Shown: positions 23,699 through 36,993, numbered from the stretch's first letter. The stretch: DNA of 64,000 nucleotides from Choanephora cucurbitarum (GCA_025331435.1 JAIWNI010000093.1:47617-111616); one strand, 5' to 3'. Numbers and translations: made by a program. The notes: a model not told the origin generated them from the sequence alone.

Positions 23699-24541
23699 TA
23701 CTACTTGAAAGTGCTTCTGAATCATCAAACAAGGAAGAGACATCCCCCAGAGTGACCGTATGTATTTTCTCTCGTCATTCTCTTTAACTGTGGTCATTGA
23801 CGCGTTTAGGTTAGATCCACCGTGGAAACTATTATTACATAAACAAAGTACACTAGAGAAAAAGGGCTATAACTTTCTTTCAGTCAAAAGAAAACTAAGC
23901 GAATGAATAGATCAAAGGCACAGTCAATATCAGTTGCCAAAATGATGCTAAAATCAAAAAACTTGTACCTAAGGATGATATGCCAATTCAAGAGATATCT
24001 GCACTTGCAGATAAGTGGAGCCATTTTTGGACTTTTTCCCAACCAAATCAAAAAAACTCATATATACCTGAGACATTTAAACAATCAGAAATTCTTCAAC
24101 ATGGTAAGTATGCATTTTGATGAATTGGTCATGTTGTTAACTATGGCCGGTAGAATTCGCTACCAACCTGTCTGAATCTGACGCAGTAAGTATAAGCCAA
24201 ATAAAACTCTTTCGCTGCATGTTCTAAATATATGCCCACAATTCTAGGAGAACAAATGTGAGTATAAGGACGCATTGCAAGATATCGTTGGAGACGCACC
24301 GCAGCCAATGGAGGAACATGGAATTGCAGTTGAAGAAGATATGGTTGAAGCAGAACAAAAGGATGTTGAAAAAGAAGTACTTGGTGATACAGTTGAAGAT
24401 AGGCTTAGAGATATCATTGGGGCATCCTTGGAACACCAAACCTTAGAGAAGCGTAAACGAGGCCGACCAAAGAAACAAGCAGTCATTGTACCAATCTTGT
24501 CAAAGAAGAAAAGTAGGGGTCGACCCAAAAAGAACAATTAG

Positions 24542-25215
24542 CCTCATTGAGTTATTTCTTTCTGTCTCTCATCAACTGGAATGCAAGCTACTAAAGTCTA
24601 AGACATGTTTATTAAGGCTCTGCACTTTATAGAATCTTTTTGTGCTCAGCAACCTCCTTTCCCCTTTAGTCTATCTGAAATCGTAGAAGGAACAAATCTT
24701 ATCTGAGTAAACGTCTTCCTCTTTCTATCTTTTTTTTTACTCTACAAATACGATTTTTGCTTTAGAATGTCAATCGTTACGGCTCTTACTTGTGTTATGA
24801 TTACTGTTGGTGCTTCTTTCCCTGCTTTTGCTTTCATAACAATACCTGAAAGTGCCCTGATGCCTATTTCGATTCTCAACTATTACAACACTCCTAGAGG
24901 TCAGTTACTAAGTCTAAATCCTGATTTCAGTACTAGATGCATCGCTTTTGTAAGATAAAATAGTATTGCACTGTGTAGTTCACGAGTAGTCATATTTCGC
25001 ATAAAAGACATGTTTAACGAGCATCACAGCTACTCCTATGTTGCTTTCTCCGATAGTGAACCAACAGCTGAATAACATAGAACTATCGTTCCCAATAACA
25101 GGAAGCAACATAGTATATGAGATGGTCATTAGCTCTTACATTGCTTGTGTACAAAGTTGTTTCTCAAAGTTTCATGCAACCGAATTTAATTTTCTGTTTT
25201 CAAAAACAAACATTA
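24542..25215. other. Intergenic with one short secreted-like ORF
   Basis: Holds an ORF at 24767-24958 (+), 63 codons, opening MSIVTALTCVMITVGASF with a hydrophobic, signal-like N-terminus but no recognisable mature part. It may be a gene remnant or chance. Nothing else was seen. Confidence 0.3.
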
Positions 25216-26984
25216 TTATGATAGCATCTTGGGCTTCCATTGACCACTCTCGATGAGTTCTTCATCTTTAGCTCTTTGTTTGTCGATTTCAATAGCTGCT
25301 AAAGCAATACGTCTTTGCTCAGGAGCTATGGGGCGAATCTTGTCTGTCTCGCGAATACAAAATGTTTGGAAATCCCAATCTTCGCCTTCTGCAAAATGAG
25401 TGAATGCCATGTATTCCAAAGGCTGCACATATTTGTTTCGGTAGAGTCCACCATTGAGCCATAGAGGCTCTCCATATGTATCGAGGTGAAGATGAACACC
25501 ACAAACTCGCGAAGGATCACCATCACTACCACCTCTTCCCATTCCTCCAATCACAGCACCATATGATTTGATGAAAGTGTAAGGAGTTTGCATGATCTCA
25601 AAGCCGATCCAAAAAGTCTATTGTTATAAGAAGAAAACTATATATACTGATTCTTTTCTTTTCTTAAAAAAAGAGAAAACATACCTCTTTGTCTCCATGT
25701 ATGTGTTTATACACAACTTGATCTCTTTCTGTAACACCGTTGAGCTTACATGTAGATAACAGGCCCAACAATACTTTTCTCTTGTCCATCACAACAACAC
25801 CTGATTCTTGTTCATGCGAAGATACTTCTCTAAACCAACGTGATTTGGGTACCAAGTTACTCATTGTTGGCAAAAAAGAACGAATCCAATTAGGACCTTT
25901 TTCCCAATCAGGAAATAAGGTACGATCATAAAAGAACAGACTGCCGGTTGTTTTGTATCCCTCATCGTCAAATAGTCTATCAGGCTTCTGTAGGAAGAAA
26001 ACATCGGCATCCATCATCAATACTTCAGTGAAGGAAGATGCAAGCATGGCAAAAGGTTTCATAGCCCACCCACCAAAACGTGTATAATAATAGCTCACGT
26101 AATTTTCAAGCATCTTGATCCGAATATCACTGAATTCAGTTCGAAGATAGGTTCTTCGATCTAAAGAAAGGTCATCTTCTCGTATATAAAAAATCTCGAT
26201 AGGCAATGTACAGTTCAACACCTCTCTTAATGTACGAATGGAGGTTGCTGCAAACTTGAATTGGTTGTTGCCGACACAAAACACAATACCTTTTCCTTCT
26301 GTTTGATTGTTGATATGAAAGGCATTTTCCCAATAAGGATAAAGCCAAGGGTACAAAGATCTCTCAAGCCTTTGATAGTAACTCCAACTTTCTGGGTCTA
26401 CTGTCAACGGGTCTTCGCCTTGGGCAATCAACTGATTAAAATACAAGTAAAGTGCTTTGAACAAGCGCTCTGCGCTGGTCATTGCTGCAAAGTCGGGCTT
26501 TTCAGATGCTTCTGGAATCAATGCAAGTTGAGAAAAGACAGTCTCGCCTGCAGCAGTTTTGAAGAACATCAAATCTTGCTCTACAGCATAGATGTCAGCA
26601 ATCGATATGCTATAGTGTAGATCCCGCTCTTCTCAAACAAAAACCAACCTGTCCAATTAAATGATGGTGGCGTGATGGCTATATCATAAGTCTCTGACAG
26701 TTCTTCTACTCTGGTCAAATTGAGCACTAATAGTTTCATTAACTATGGATTGATAAAGTCATATTGTCTCTGTTTTCTTTCAAACCTGGCACTTGAACGT
26801 GTGGTTCCTCTGCTACCAACTGTTTGGTTGGTATGGTGGACGTTTCGTTTGTTGTATCTTTTGTATGGTGTCTAAAGCCTTCTGAAAACCTTTTATCAAA
26901 ATGAACGGAAAACAAAACGATAGACGCTATCAGAAATAGAGCTAATAGCAACCATCGAATTGATCTTGTCTTTCCAACAAACAT
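25216..26984 (-). CDS. Alpha-1,3-mannosyltransferase, MNN1/GT71 family
   Basis: Four exons (26984-26786, 26726-26649, 26580-25685, 25617-25216) give 524 residues. It is a type II membrane topology: short basic N-terminus, then transmembrane anchor WLLLALFLIASIVLFSV at residues 11-27, a Ser/Thr-rich stem and a luminal catalytic domain. GIVFCVGNNQFKFA, the DxD-type motif LMMDADVFF (about residue 290), SGVVVMDKRK and GDKETFWIGFEI are hallmarks of the fungal Mnn1 family. The expected role is adding alpha-1,3-mannose to N- or O-glycans in the Golgi for wall mannoproteins. The first acceptor (CTATTAG|TGC) was chosen for phase; an upstream TAG would break the frame. Confidence 0.9.
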
Positions 26985-29716
26985 AAATATAGTGCAAAGA
27001 AATAAATGAAAAAAGAAAAAGAAAATGGGCTAAACTTAATTTATATATTTTGTCTTATTTTGATAGTTTCACTGATTTTAGTTGTCTGCTTGTAAATAGG
27101 GAAGTGTCGCTCAATCAAAATCAAGAATAAGGTGCAGCTTATCGAGCGTTCAGGAAGATAAAGACAGATCTTGCAAAAAGATGTATATAGCAGAATGAGT
27201 CAATATTCTTAGTGCCATTTAGCAACTGATGATAACTAAGCTTCGTCGGATTATTAGTTCTGTCTATATAAAAGTTTTTTTCTTTTCTTTTTGCTGAAAG
27301 AACTAAATAAGCACAAATTTGGCAGTTGAATGAGAATCAACTCTTACTACCAGCAGCTATAGTATTACTTATCAAAATACAAGCAGTAATGAGCTTCAAG
27401 AATAACAATCGTAACCTCGGCAATAAATTATGATTATCTAATTTAAAGTTGCAACTTTTCGGTGTGGCAGCTTCATTGGCCTTTACATGCATCAGCATTA
27501 TACAAACTGAAAAGCAAAAACAAGATCAATAAAGGAAATTGGCTGATCAAAAACGTCTTTTCAGTGATCTCGAAACCATAGCTGTTGAAGGATGAAGTGC
27601 TGCTCATAATTAGTTAGGCAGTATCTCAACCTTGAGACTCATCTCAGACTCAAAAAAAATTAATGTTGGAGTAAAATTTTAAGCAGTGAATTTCCTTTTT
27701 GAAATTTTATTTTAAGAGAAATTAGACTGAGATCAGCGCATGTCTAGTATTAATTTGTCAGGAAAAAGAAGAGAGTATTTAATGTTTTGAATCCTCTCAG
27801 GCTTTTTGTCTAAGATCAAATGTACTTAATGAATTGGTACTTGTGTATAATTTGAAACTATGCTTCGACTACGTAATAAACTCAATGTCTATATGAACGT
27901 ACAGGCAAAAAGTCAACAGCAAAAACGATGATCAATACTTAGTGTTGTGTTCTTAAAGAAATTAGTTGAAGCTTTGTTCCTTTACCAGATAAAATCTCCT
28001 CTAACTGTCAATACTAAGCAATAGCTTTCGGCTTCTTCTAGCCTCGCAAAAGTACATCCATCCCTCAAGCCGGGTTTAAGCTTGGAATCAAGTATTTTCT
28101 CTCATTGCTTGTCACAATAACAAATTCTTGACTCTTATGACTGCAGCGAAAGCAAATCTAACCCTTTGATTTACGACCAGGCTCAGAAAAAGCGACCTAC
28201 CTGTTGACAGTAAAATTAAATGAGAGCTGCTTTCTTGAAAGACACTGAAACATACTCGTCACAAAACTCGAGACACAATTCATGAGGGAGCCTTTACACA
28301 GAGATGTCTTGATTATTTGCGACATAGTTATGGTGCCTTTTGACTGTTCTCAACAAAGTCGGTATCTTCTTGATTGCTTTTTGGTTTGATGAATTGCACT
28401 ATAGTGTCCTAACGCTCCATACAAACCTTGCATGAAGTTCATCCGTTGTTGAAGTATGAGTTACAATCAAGTTGAAATTCAGCGCATTAGCTAAGGCAAT
28501 TAAGAAATGTATGGATACTCATTTGCAATTTGACCTAGCTGACATAACTTCTATCGTTGGCTAACTTGAGGGAGTTGGAAAATGAATGTTCATAGCCTAA
28601 ACCCCTCATTGGAAGGATATATGGGTAGACAATCGCTCTTAGCTATCACATGTGATCAAAGGATACCATTCTGGGTTGATATGGGACAACAAAGAAAAAG
28701 CCTTCTTAGATATGTGTTTATTTAAAGTCGAATTTAAAAATACTGTGTGATAGCTGGATTATAAACAGGATTGTACACACTCAAAGAAAAAGATTACGTG
28801 CACTGTAGAAAGAAAGACTCAAAGTTGCATTTGCTTGGTGCTACTGCCTCATAAAACTTCTGAATGTGCCATTGAAGAAAAACGAGGATCTACTGATTTA
28901 AATAGATCAGCCTGCACTAACATTAAGCTTGTTTCGAGGAAATGTTGAAATAAGGTTGTCCAGTATATTCTTTGATTCTTTGTTCGATTTTACTTTACCA
29001 TCTAGAATTTTTTCGCCTCTATCGCGGTTTGTAATTTTACCAGCACATACATTGATATCGTATTCGTTATATCTAATTAGCAGCCTAAGATAAATTGTGA
29101 GGCCTATTGTTCTAGATGCAGTGCCACTACAGTAGCATATTAACATCCAACCCTCAGTTTTGCAGGTCAATGGACAAAGTATTTTGCTCTGACGAGCAGG
29201 TTTTTTTCTGGAGAGGGTACATTGCCGTTTTGAATGATAAAAGCGTCAACGTTTCTCGTGATTTTTTTTCGAGGCCAAGAAATTATTTCAGCTGAAAGTA
29301 GAAGAGAAAAACATTTGAATTACTATCAAGCACAATAAATGCGGTGAGTAATCTATTTTCGAAAATGGTATACATTTATTCGGGTTTCGGAATACACCAA
29401 TTAAGCACTTTCTCCGCGATAGTAAGACAAGAAATGCACGTAGATACAAAAATATAAACAAGTCAAAAGTATAGAAAGAAAGAATAGAACCTGAAATAAA
29501 ATATCAAAGAAAGAAATTAAAGCAATGACGAAATAAGGGATTTAGTATATGTCAAACTTACTTAAAAAGCATAAATAGACTTACTATTAAAGGCAAAAAG
29601 ACGAAAAGGAAGAAATCATATGAGTTACAGCGTTATTTAAAAAGACAAGTTGAAGTTTACTCTTTTTATACTTTTTCTTCTCTTTCATTTACTTTCTTTT
29701 ATTTTGTTATAACATT
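26985..29716. other. 2.7-kb gene-poor intergenic region
   Basis: No convincing gene. AT-rich DNA with short chance ORFs; one on the minus strand (28907-29170, 87 codons) has no recognisable features. The last 100 bp before 29717 is pyrimidine-rich, a likely promoter of the next gene. Confidence 0.5.
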
Positions 29717-32187
29717 ATGCCTACCAAACCAGTCGACAGAAAAGTCAAGAAGGGTAAAAAGGAAAAGATTATAATGGAAAAATCATCCTCAGGTAAATTG
29801 GCTTCTTTGCATTAAGATTTTGGTTTTCGTGATGATTGATCAGGATTTTATTTCAATTTAGTTTCTGAATCATCAGTAAGCACACTTTGATGTCTTTTGC
29901 CAGTGATCAACTAACAGGCATTAATATAGCGCGATTCACCAAAAGTAAAAGTTGTTCAGACTAAGTCTAAGATTGTAGTAAGTTGCTTAAAACCGAGAAG
30001 AACGTGTTTTTTGTTGGTTCTAAAAGAAGGTACTAGCCCTTAGAAAAGAGAGCTGAGCACAAAAAAAAGAGAAAGTCCTTTCCTCGACGTGTTCTCTCTT
30101 GGTCTATTGCTGCTTATTTAGGTTATTATGCTTTTGCTGGATGCGGGTCACCGCTTGATCAAAACAGCGAAAAGCCAGCTGTTTGTGGGCCTATTGATAC
30201 TTTGAAGCTAGATGCAAACGCCTTGTTTGAAAACAAAATTTATCCCCATGCCTATCCAATTTACATGTCCAAGTTACATCCTTACGTTTCCCCTGCAGCT
30301 AACAAGGCAATGGCTTATTATGAGCAATATGGCATCCCCGCACAGACTCAGTTAATTGATTACTATAAACTCTATGGTGCTCCCGCACAGACTCGTTTGA
30401 TAGAATACTATGATCAACATGGTAAGCCTATGGTCAATCAAGCATCTGCTAGAGTCAAGGAAATCTATCAGGAGAAAGTAGCACCTTCTGCATCACTCTA
30501 TTTGAATCAAGCCAAGACAGTGACAGAGCCTCATTTGGAAAAGATGCAGTTACTTGCTCAGCAACAGTGGGATAATGCTCCTCCTCATGTTAAGCGGGCC
30601 TTTTATTCAACCATCAAAGCTATTCAAGACTGGTACAAACAAGCTGAAAGCACTGATTTGGTACCTATTCTGATTGAATTCTATTACAAGACCATCGATT
30701 TCTTCCAATATCAACTCTGGCCTGCTATTCAATCTAATCCTCTCACCTATCAAATCAAGTCAAACTACGATCAACATGCAAAGGCTTATGTAGATCTTCA
30801 CTTGAAGCCTCTTTGGACCAAGTACAATGATCATGTTCACTTGGATCAATTGCTTGCCCACTTATGGGCTGCTGTACCTCAAAGACCTAAGGCCGTTTCT
30901 TCATCCCCTTCACCCATCTTAAAGGACCAAACAGTAGGTTCTTCTATTGGTCAGATCAAGACACCTGAATCTGCAGAGAGTGCTTCTGAAGCACCTGCTG
31001 CTATCACCACTACCACAGCCCCGATTGTCAAGTCTGTTGAAGAAGCCTTGCCTGCTACACCTGCACCTGTTGTCGAACAGCCCATCATACCACACCAACA
31101 AGACAAAGAACAGACACAAGAAAAGGTATCAACAGCTACTTCCTTTGCTACCACACATACCAGTCAGAAGCAAGCTGCATCCACAATTAGTAATGCTGAT
31201 ATCCATCACAATGATGACATTGTACAAGAAAAATCAATTTCTCCAGATTCTACAGCTGGTCATCATAATAACGATCAAATCATCGTGTCACCTACCGATA
31301 AGGATGTTGCACCCGTCCCTCAAAAGAAGCAAGAAGTAGCAGAAAAGAAGACTATACCACCACCTCAATCCCCTACTCATTTTAATACCAACGAGAACCA
31401 GATAGTACCTCAAGAAGAAGAGTCAAAGGAAGAGGATGATCAAGTGAACCTCAACAAAGATCAATGGGTAGTTCCTCCTGTAGAACAGGAAACAATCAAA
31501 GAAAAGATCGTAAAGCCTGTCCAAGAGAAAGTGATAGAACCTGTTCAGCACAAAATAGAGGAAATCAAGGAAAAGCTGCATGCTAAGAAGGAAGAAAAGG
31601 AAAGAAAAGAAATTGTCGATTCAGTAACTAAAATTATGGAAGAAAAGGCAATCGAACCTGTCCAAGATAAATCTGTTGAGGCAGTTAAGGAAGAGCTCAA
31701 GATTGAGGAAGTCAAAGAGACTGTAAAGGAATCTGTAAAAGAAGCTGTAAGCCCTAAGGAAATCAACGACAAGAAGGAAGAAAAGACAGTAGAGCCCGAA
31801 GTTGCAAAGCCTATTGAGTTTGATATAAAAAAACCAATAGAAAAAGTCATCAAGGAGCCTGTTCAAAAGATTTTGCAAAAAATTCATGTTGTTGAAAGCA
31901 CGCAAGAAGAAGAGAGTTCTAAGGATGCCAAAGAACCAATTGCTCCTGTTGCTGTGGACAAGAAGAGAGAAACAAATCCTTCATTGAAAGCAGAGCAAAA
32001 GGTTTTCTCTGACGACAAGGTGTCTTTTAAAGTAGATGAGCATGTTAGCAAGGATATCCCTCCTGCGACCTATGTGGAACGTGAAATCGTAGCTGATGAA
32101 AACGAAGACGTCGAAATTGTTTCAGACAACAAGCCTGTCGTCTCTAATGAAGAGAGCCAGTTTGTAGCTACTGAGCAAACATCATAA
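29717..32187 (+). CDS. Membrane-anchored coiled-coil/low-complexity protein
   Basis: Four exons (29717-29792, 29862-29875, 29930-29977, 30037-32187) give 762 residues; the second exon is only 14 nt. A basic cytoplasmic-looking N-terminus (about 70 residues, KKGKKEK and EHKKKRKSFPRR) is followed by one hydrophobic segment (WSIAAYLGYYAFAGCG). Then comes an ordered helical domain with repeated Tyr-rich units (AYYEQYGIPAQTQLI, DYYKLYGAPAQTRLI, EYYDQHGKP), CGPID and NAPPHVKRAFYST. The second half is low complexity, Pro/Glu/Lys-rich with repeats such as KPVQEKV and EPVQDK. I do not recognise the family with certainty; some resemblance to fungal She10/Osw7-type proteins is only an impression. The gene itself is well supported. 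Confidence 0.75.
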
Positions 32188-32950
32188 AGTGTGTTTTTGA
32201 ATAAATTTTAGTCTCCTTTACTTTCTGTTTTCCGACGTTACATTAACCTGTTTCCCACTTGACTCCTGATCGTGCACGAAGTAAGGTCGACATAACATCA
32301 GTTTGTGTCTTGAACGCAACTCTTGTGATTCAAAGCAGCACGTACTCTTCAAGTTGTATCCTATTACATGAAGAATATAGCTTTCTATTTACTATTTCCA
32401 AAACTTTCTAAAATCGCGCATCGTGGACAAACTCTGACTGATCTACCTTTGTCATGCACTAAAAGCAAAAGAACAAATAGTCTATATCGATAAAGGAACA
32501 AGTCAACGCTAATACTTATCAAGTCATCAAACAGATTAGAGAAGTCAGGAATAGTCGACTGTTGAAGACGTACACTGATTAATTGCACAGCTGCAAAAAG
32601 AAAGAAGTCTTCGCGTCTATAAGAGTTGAGTCTTGAAGTACAGCAGTGAAGCTCATATCGTTTACCTCCTTGCAGAGAACACTTGAGCTCAAGCTCTTGG
32701 AATAATGATATAACTTTTTCTCTTCAACTAAATCTCTCAAGCATGCAACACATCAGATAAATAAAAAGTCAGGCAAAGTGTATTTGATAAATATGCAACA
32801 ATAGGCCAAAAACCCTTCTTTTTTTTATGTTCGTATTGTATTGCAAATGAATATATTATTCAATAGTCAACAAACTGTTGGCAAAGGACTCATATTGACA
32901 AGAAAAAACACCCCTTTCCTCTTTATACACAAGCCTTTGATTTTCTCAAA
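32188..32950. other. Intergenic, nothing recognised
   Basis: AT-rich, no ORF with recognisable features, no repeat seen by eye. Confidence 0.5.
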
Positions 32951-33870
32951 TAAAGTCATAATTTTCATTTTCTTTAGGAATTTCACACCGACCGAAGTCC
33001 GTGCCAAAAACCTCCCAGAAGGAGGAAAAAGAATACTCCATCACCGTTAATAAGTTGGGCTTCCCTGCGTAGAAGTCGCTTATAGGTCGGATCACACGGA
33101 GGACCCCTATCTAAAAGGAGCGCAGTAACTTCATCGTCGTCCACCGGCTAGTTTTGCATGTCAAGGCGCCTCGCAGGAAGGAAAGCCAAGCCAAGTCGCC
33201 AAAAGCGATCCACAGCCATTTTTAAGTGTCAGGTGTATGCCACAGCCTTTTAGACAAAGCCGCTGTTGCAGTCCCTTTCTACGAGGTATGGAATGCCTCT
33301 CGAAAAGAACCTTAATAAAGATTCCACTACGAAGATTGGAATGCTTCTCGTGAGGACTATGAACAGCTATACCCGTCAGTCCGCGCATCAACATCTCAGC
33401 ACCAAACATAATGGAACGGTATAAGCGAATCCTCTTTAGGGGCCAGAACGCAACTATGCAACGTTTTTTCTGTAAGGTGAACCGACCGTTGTTCAAACGT
33501 ACCATAATCGGGGTTAGGATAAGGAAACAAAAAAACAGCAGAGAAAAGGACCCTTTTTATACCTTTTTTTTCCTTGCCCTCCAAAAGCAGGGTCCCTACT
33601 GAAATTTTTGTCGCAGTCACTTTGGTAGAGCAATTCTCACGCAGTCATGACGCAATCAACTCTTCCTTTTGACTTTTCCCTTTCTTCAAGACAAGCGAAG
33701 AAGAGTAAAGAGACACAGTAAAGAAGAAGGGAAAAGGGGTTTACTTGCTAGTTTATGCCGCCAGTTCACTTTTCTTGTTCCTATTAACTCCTCTACAATT
33801 AAAGTGACACATAACCAATATCCGATACACGCGGAGCAAGAAAACTGTAAGGTTCATCTTAGACACTAGA
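32950..33870. other. Compositionally distinct, unassigned block
   Basis: From about 32980 the sequence becomes visibly richer in G and C than its surroundings, with no introns, no poly-pyrimidine promoter tracts and no recognisable protein in either strand. It contains a near-repeat, GGAATGCCTCTCG at about 33290 and GGAATGCTTCTCG at about 33340. Purine runs near 33700-33740 are also unlike the flanks. It could be an old organellar or foreign insertion or a decayed element; I cannot identify it. Confidence 0.35.
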
Positions 33871-36800
33871 TCTTTGAGGTGAAAAAGCTTATTTCCAGAT
33901 CTTCAAGAGTAGCCATCGAGCTCCTTCAGACCAACTTTGTTTAGTTTTTTCTCTCCAGATAGCGTATATAGCTTCTATTAGGAAAGCAAGCAGCAGCTCA
34001 CCTAGTCATCTCCAAACTGATGCTAATTCATTGCAAGTCAGAATACACTCCGTACATATGCAGATAGAAATCTATTTTATATCCTCCTAATTTCATTCGA
34101 GTTCGAGAATGCTTGAGTTGCTATGAAAGAACTTCAAACTCTTCTTTAAAACCAAATAGCTCAATCTTCCATTTACGTATATCGGTTTCTGTCATAAGTT
34201 TTTCTCGCTTTAGTCGGTTCTCTTTGATTGCCTGTTTGGCTTTATAGTAAGACATTTTTTTCTGGAGATCCTTTTTTTGGGTCATTATCTCTTGAGTTGG
34301 TATCCTTTAGGTATCGTTCTCTTGATAATTTGTTTTCTAAGACACCGTCTAATAAAGTTCTGTACCTAAGAGTTCTATCTCTTGAGGTTTCTCTTCTTAT
34401 TGAGCGATTAAACGATTCATCAGAAGGGTGGTCTAAAGTAGTATAAACTCAATCGGAAGCACTCTTGGTAGCTCATTAAGCAATCCGGCCAAACTATAGT
34501 AGCCGGGACAAATTTTGAAAATTTCATCCATCATTCTCAGGCTAATAGTATTACCTGCTTATCTCGGAGATCTTTCGCGAGAGAATGAGGCACATAATTG
34601 TCTGTCTCTTAACAGATCCTTTGCTTTCAAGGATGTTGATCTTGTATGGTTTATATTGTTTACAATGTTCAGTGTTCGTATGAGAAGTGCTCAAATCTGC
34701 TGGGCATAATCTGCCTTTGTGATACCATTGTGATATAGATTAATCATGTAGTTTCTGTAATTGTCGACATCCAAAGAGGAAAGCCCCTTATTTGTTTAAA
34801 CGGGTATACCAAAAGGCTCTATTATTGGAGTTACTACTGACATCATTGTTTGAGATCGGTTGACGGGCATTGTGTTGATGTGTAACCTTGTTGTTTGAGG
34901 CTGGTGCGATGGGCTGAAAGCGTCGAGACATGTTGAAACAGAGAATGAGTAATAAGAAGGGTAAAAGAAAGACACTGTTCAGTAACAATCCAAACTTAAA
35001 TCCCAAGTAACCCATTAGTTCACAATATGCTTCCTTTGATTAAAAGAAAGTTTAATGCATCACCATATAAGAAGCAGACCAGCATTTAATTGGATTTCGT
35101 TCATTCAAGAAACGTAAATGAAAGAAAAAAAGGGAGTTGAGCATCAAAGCCTACACTAACATTTTATTCAGACAATCTATACACGATAGAAAAAGATTTG
35201 GGTCTGAATGGCATAGCATAATCCAATACGGTTTCGGCGAGTGAAACAAGTTTAAGCAGATAACCAGCAGCTTCTGTTCTTGCTATATTGCAAGCGTCGT
35301 CGGGTTCTTTAACTGATATCCATCTACTGCTCATCACTGCCAATATTAGTATCCTATGTTTGACAGCTTCTTGTGTAACTACCGACAACCAAAAATCGTA
35401 TGACAACAGATAGACTATGCGATCTACAAGCTATCTTTCCAAGCAAATCAGGATAAACTCTTGGCAAAGTACTGATATAGAATAAAGATATTTGAATCTA
35501 CGCCCATGTTTACTATGTGATGATATGGTCTTGATAAAGTTCTCGTCTTTATGATCCACTCTGATATTCGGAGCAACAATACCCTTGAAAGGGTTTCTGA
35601 CTATCTGAACTCTCTTGGATGTGAGCTCTTTACGTTCACTTGTATTTCATTACAATGTATCTGCAGTTAATATGTATACTGATTAAACAGCACACAACCA
35701 TCACTCAATAAGATAGCAACATGATAGCAGGATAGAATAGCTTATAATCAGCCATATTTATTGTCAGCAAATATACTTCAACTCCGTAAATGATACCGAT
35801 TGATTACCAGACAATAGCCGCTATTCAAAATATACAATACTCTTTAGTCTGAAATGAAAAAATAAGTCATCTGTCAATCCATCAGTATAAATATCATAAT
35901 CGACAGAAATCTCTTTCTCGCTTTTCATTGAAGATTAAGAACTGTTTTGCACACTACTCCACAATGCCTTTCTCTGGCTTCACCTTCTATTTCCAAGCTC
36001 GTTTTCTCAACATATCTTATCTGATTGAACTGACAAACATAAACTCGATATTCCTTTCCTGAAGAAGAATCAAAACATTTTGTGTTATGAGTACCAATTC
36101 GGCCTGATTGAGAAAACCTTAACCAGTGAATGCAATGTTATTCAGGTGTTGTATGCCCTTACCTTGAGTCTATGAGACATATCAGTAGTAAGTCAACATA
36201 TCAACCGGATAATAATCAGTGATAACACTCATAGCATTGACTGTTTTTACAGATACAGTGATGAATTGCAATAACAACAAAAAGGAGAGAGAGAGAAAGA
36301 GATATCTTTTATGGTAACTAGACTTCTTAATATAGCCAAAGAAAAGGAATATTTGGCAATTCAAGCTTCTTTCTTAGTATATTAACACTTAAGAACTGAT
36401 TTCATAGGCATGTTTCAAGTCAATTCATCTAGGCTTTTTTTTTAGCACTAAATCAATGAGCAAATTGTTTGTAGGAAAGAAAAAAAATTGTTCATAGTAT
36501 AACTAGTATTGCGTACATCATAATGAAATAAGTTCAGAAAAAGAAGGATACTCAATTGACCATCGGAAGAATTGACAGCATGGTTATTCTATCTTTAAAT
36601 GTCTTTCCAATCTATCGGTCGATACACATCTCTCGACTGTTGAAATAGATACTAATTTACTCAACGTCATAATGGCTTGTGATGAAGATGTCCTCATCGA
36701 GAGATAAGTAACAGGGGTTATTGTCGCCATTTATGCAGAATCCAACTCTTTGGTGGCCAATCTCCGTTTTACAAAGAAGTGACTACCCCTTTATCTATTC

Positions 36801-36957
36801 AAATTAAACCTTCAAAAGGCTCTATTACTCTAGTATTGCCACTGTACTTTTTTCGCTTGAGCAAATCATGATTGCTTTATCAGTCAGTTGGGCTTATTCT
36901 GAGTCTAGTCTACGTAATGTTGACTTGAAGGAAAAACGGCTTTAGCGTCAGTCTGTT

Positions 36958-36993
<36 letters not shown>

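Larger units (their letters stand above)
20812..24541 (+). pseudogene. Zinc-finger-like/AT-hook gene split by two Tc1 transposons
   Basis: Host exon 1 (20812-21030) encodes MPGFDYKATVKPKNKH and a Cys/His segment (FCKRPASEWGYRRFQKHFSS) resembling a small zinc finger. It runs into the Tc1 end at 21031, whose inverted repeat supplies a TAG after QSDEEKN. Dropping both transposons and one TA, the frame continues exactly at 23701 (LLESASESSNKEE), then exons 23911-24103, 24154-24185 and 24248-24541 splice in phase, ending in two AT-hooks (KRGRPKK and SRGRPKK). The uninterrupted gene would encode 264 residues: finger-like N-terminus, acidic middle, AT-hook tail, so a likely nuclear DNA-binding protein. 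As it stands only an 80-residue N-terminal product can be read. The zinc-finger assignment is tentative; the disruption is well supported. Confidence 0.75.

Noticed and set aside
28907..29170. 87-codon minus-strand ORF
   Set aside because: No recognisable features and located in AT-rich non-coding DNA.
31545..31905. Hydrophobic minus-strand ORFs opposite the Lys/Glu-rich repeats at 31.5-31.9 kb
   Set aside because: Antisense of low-complexity KE-rich coding sequence always yields such F/L/S-rich frames.
33161..33505. 114-codon minus-strand ORF in the odd block
   Set aside because: No motif or family recognised and no upstream gene structure; kept only as part of the unassigned block.
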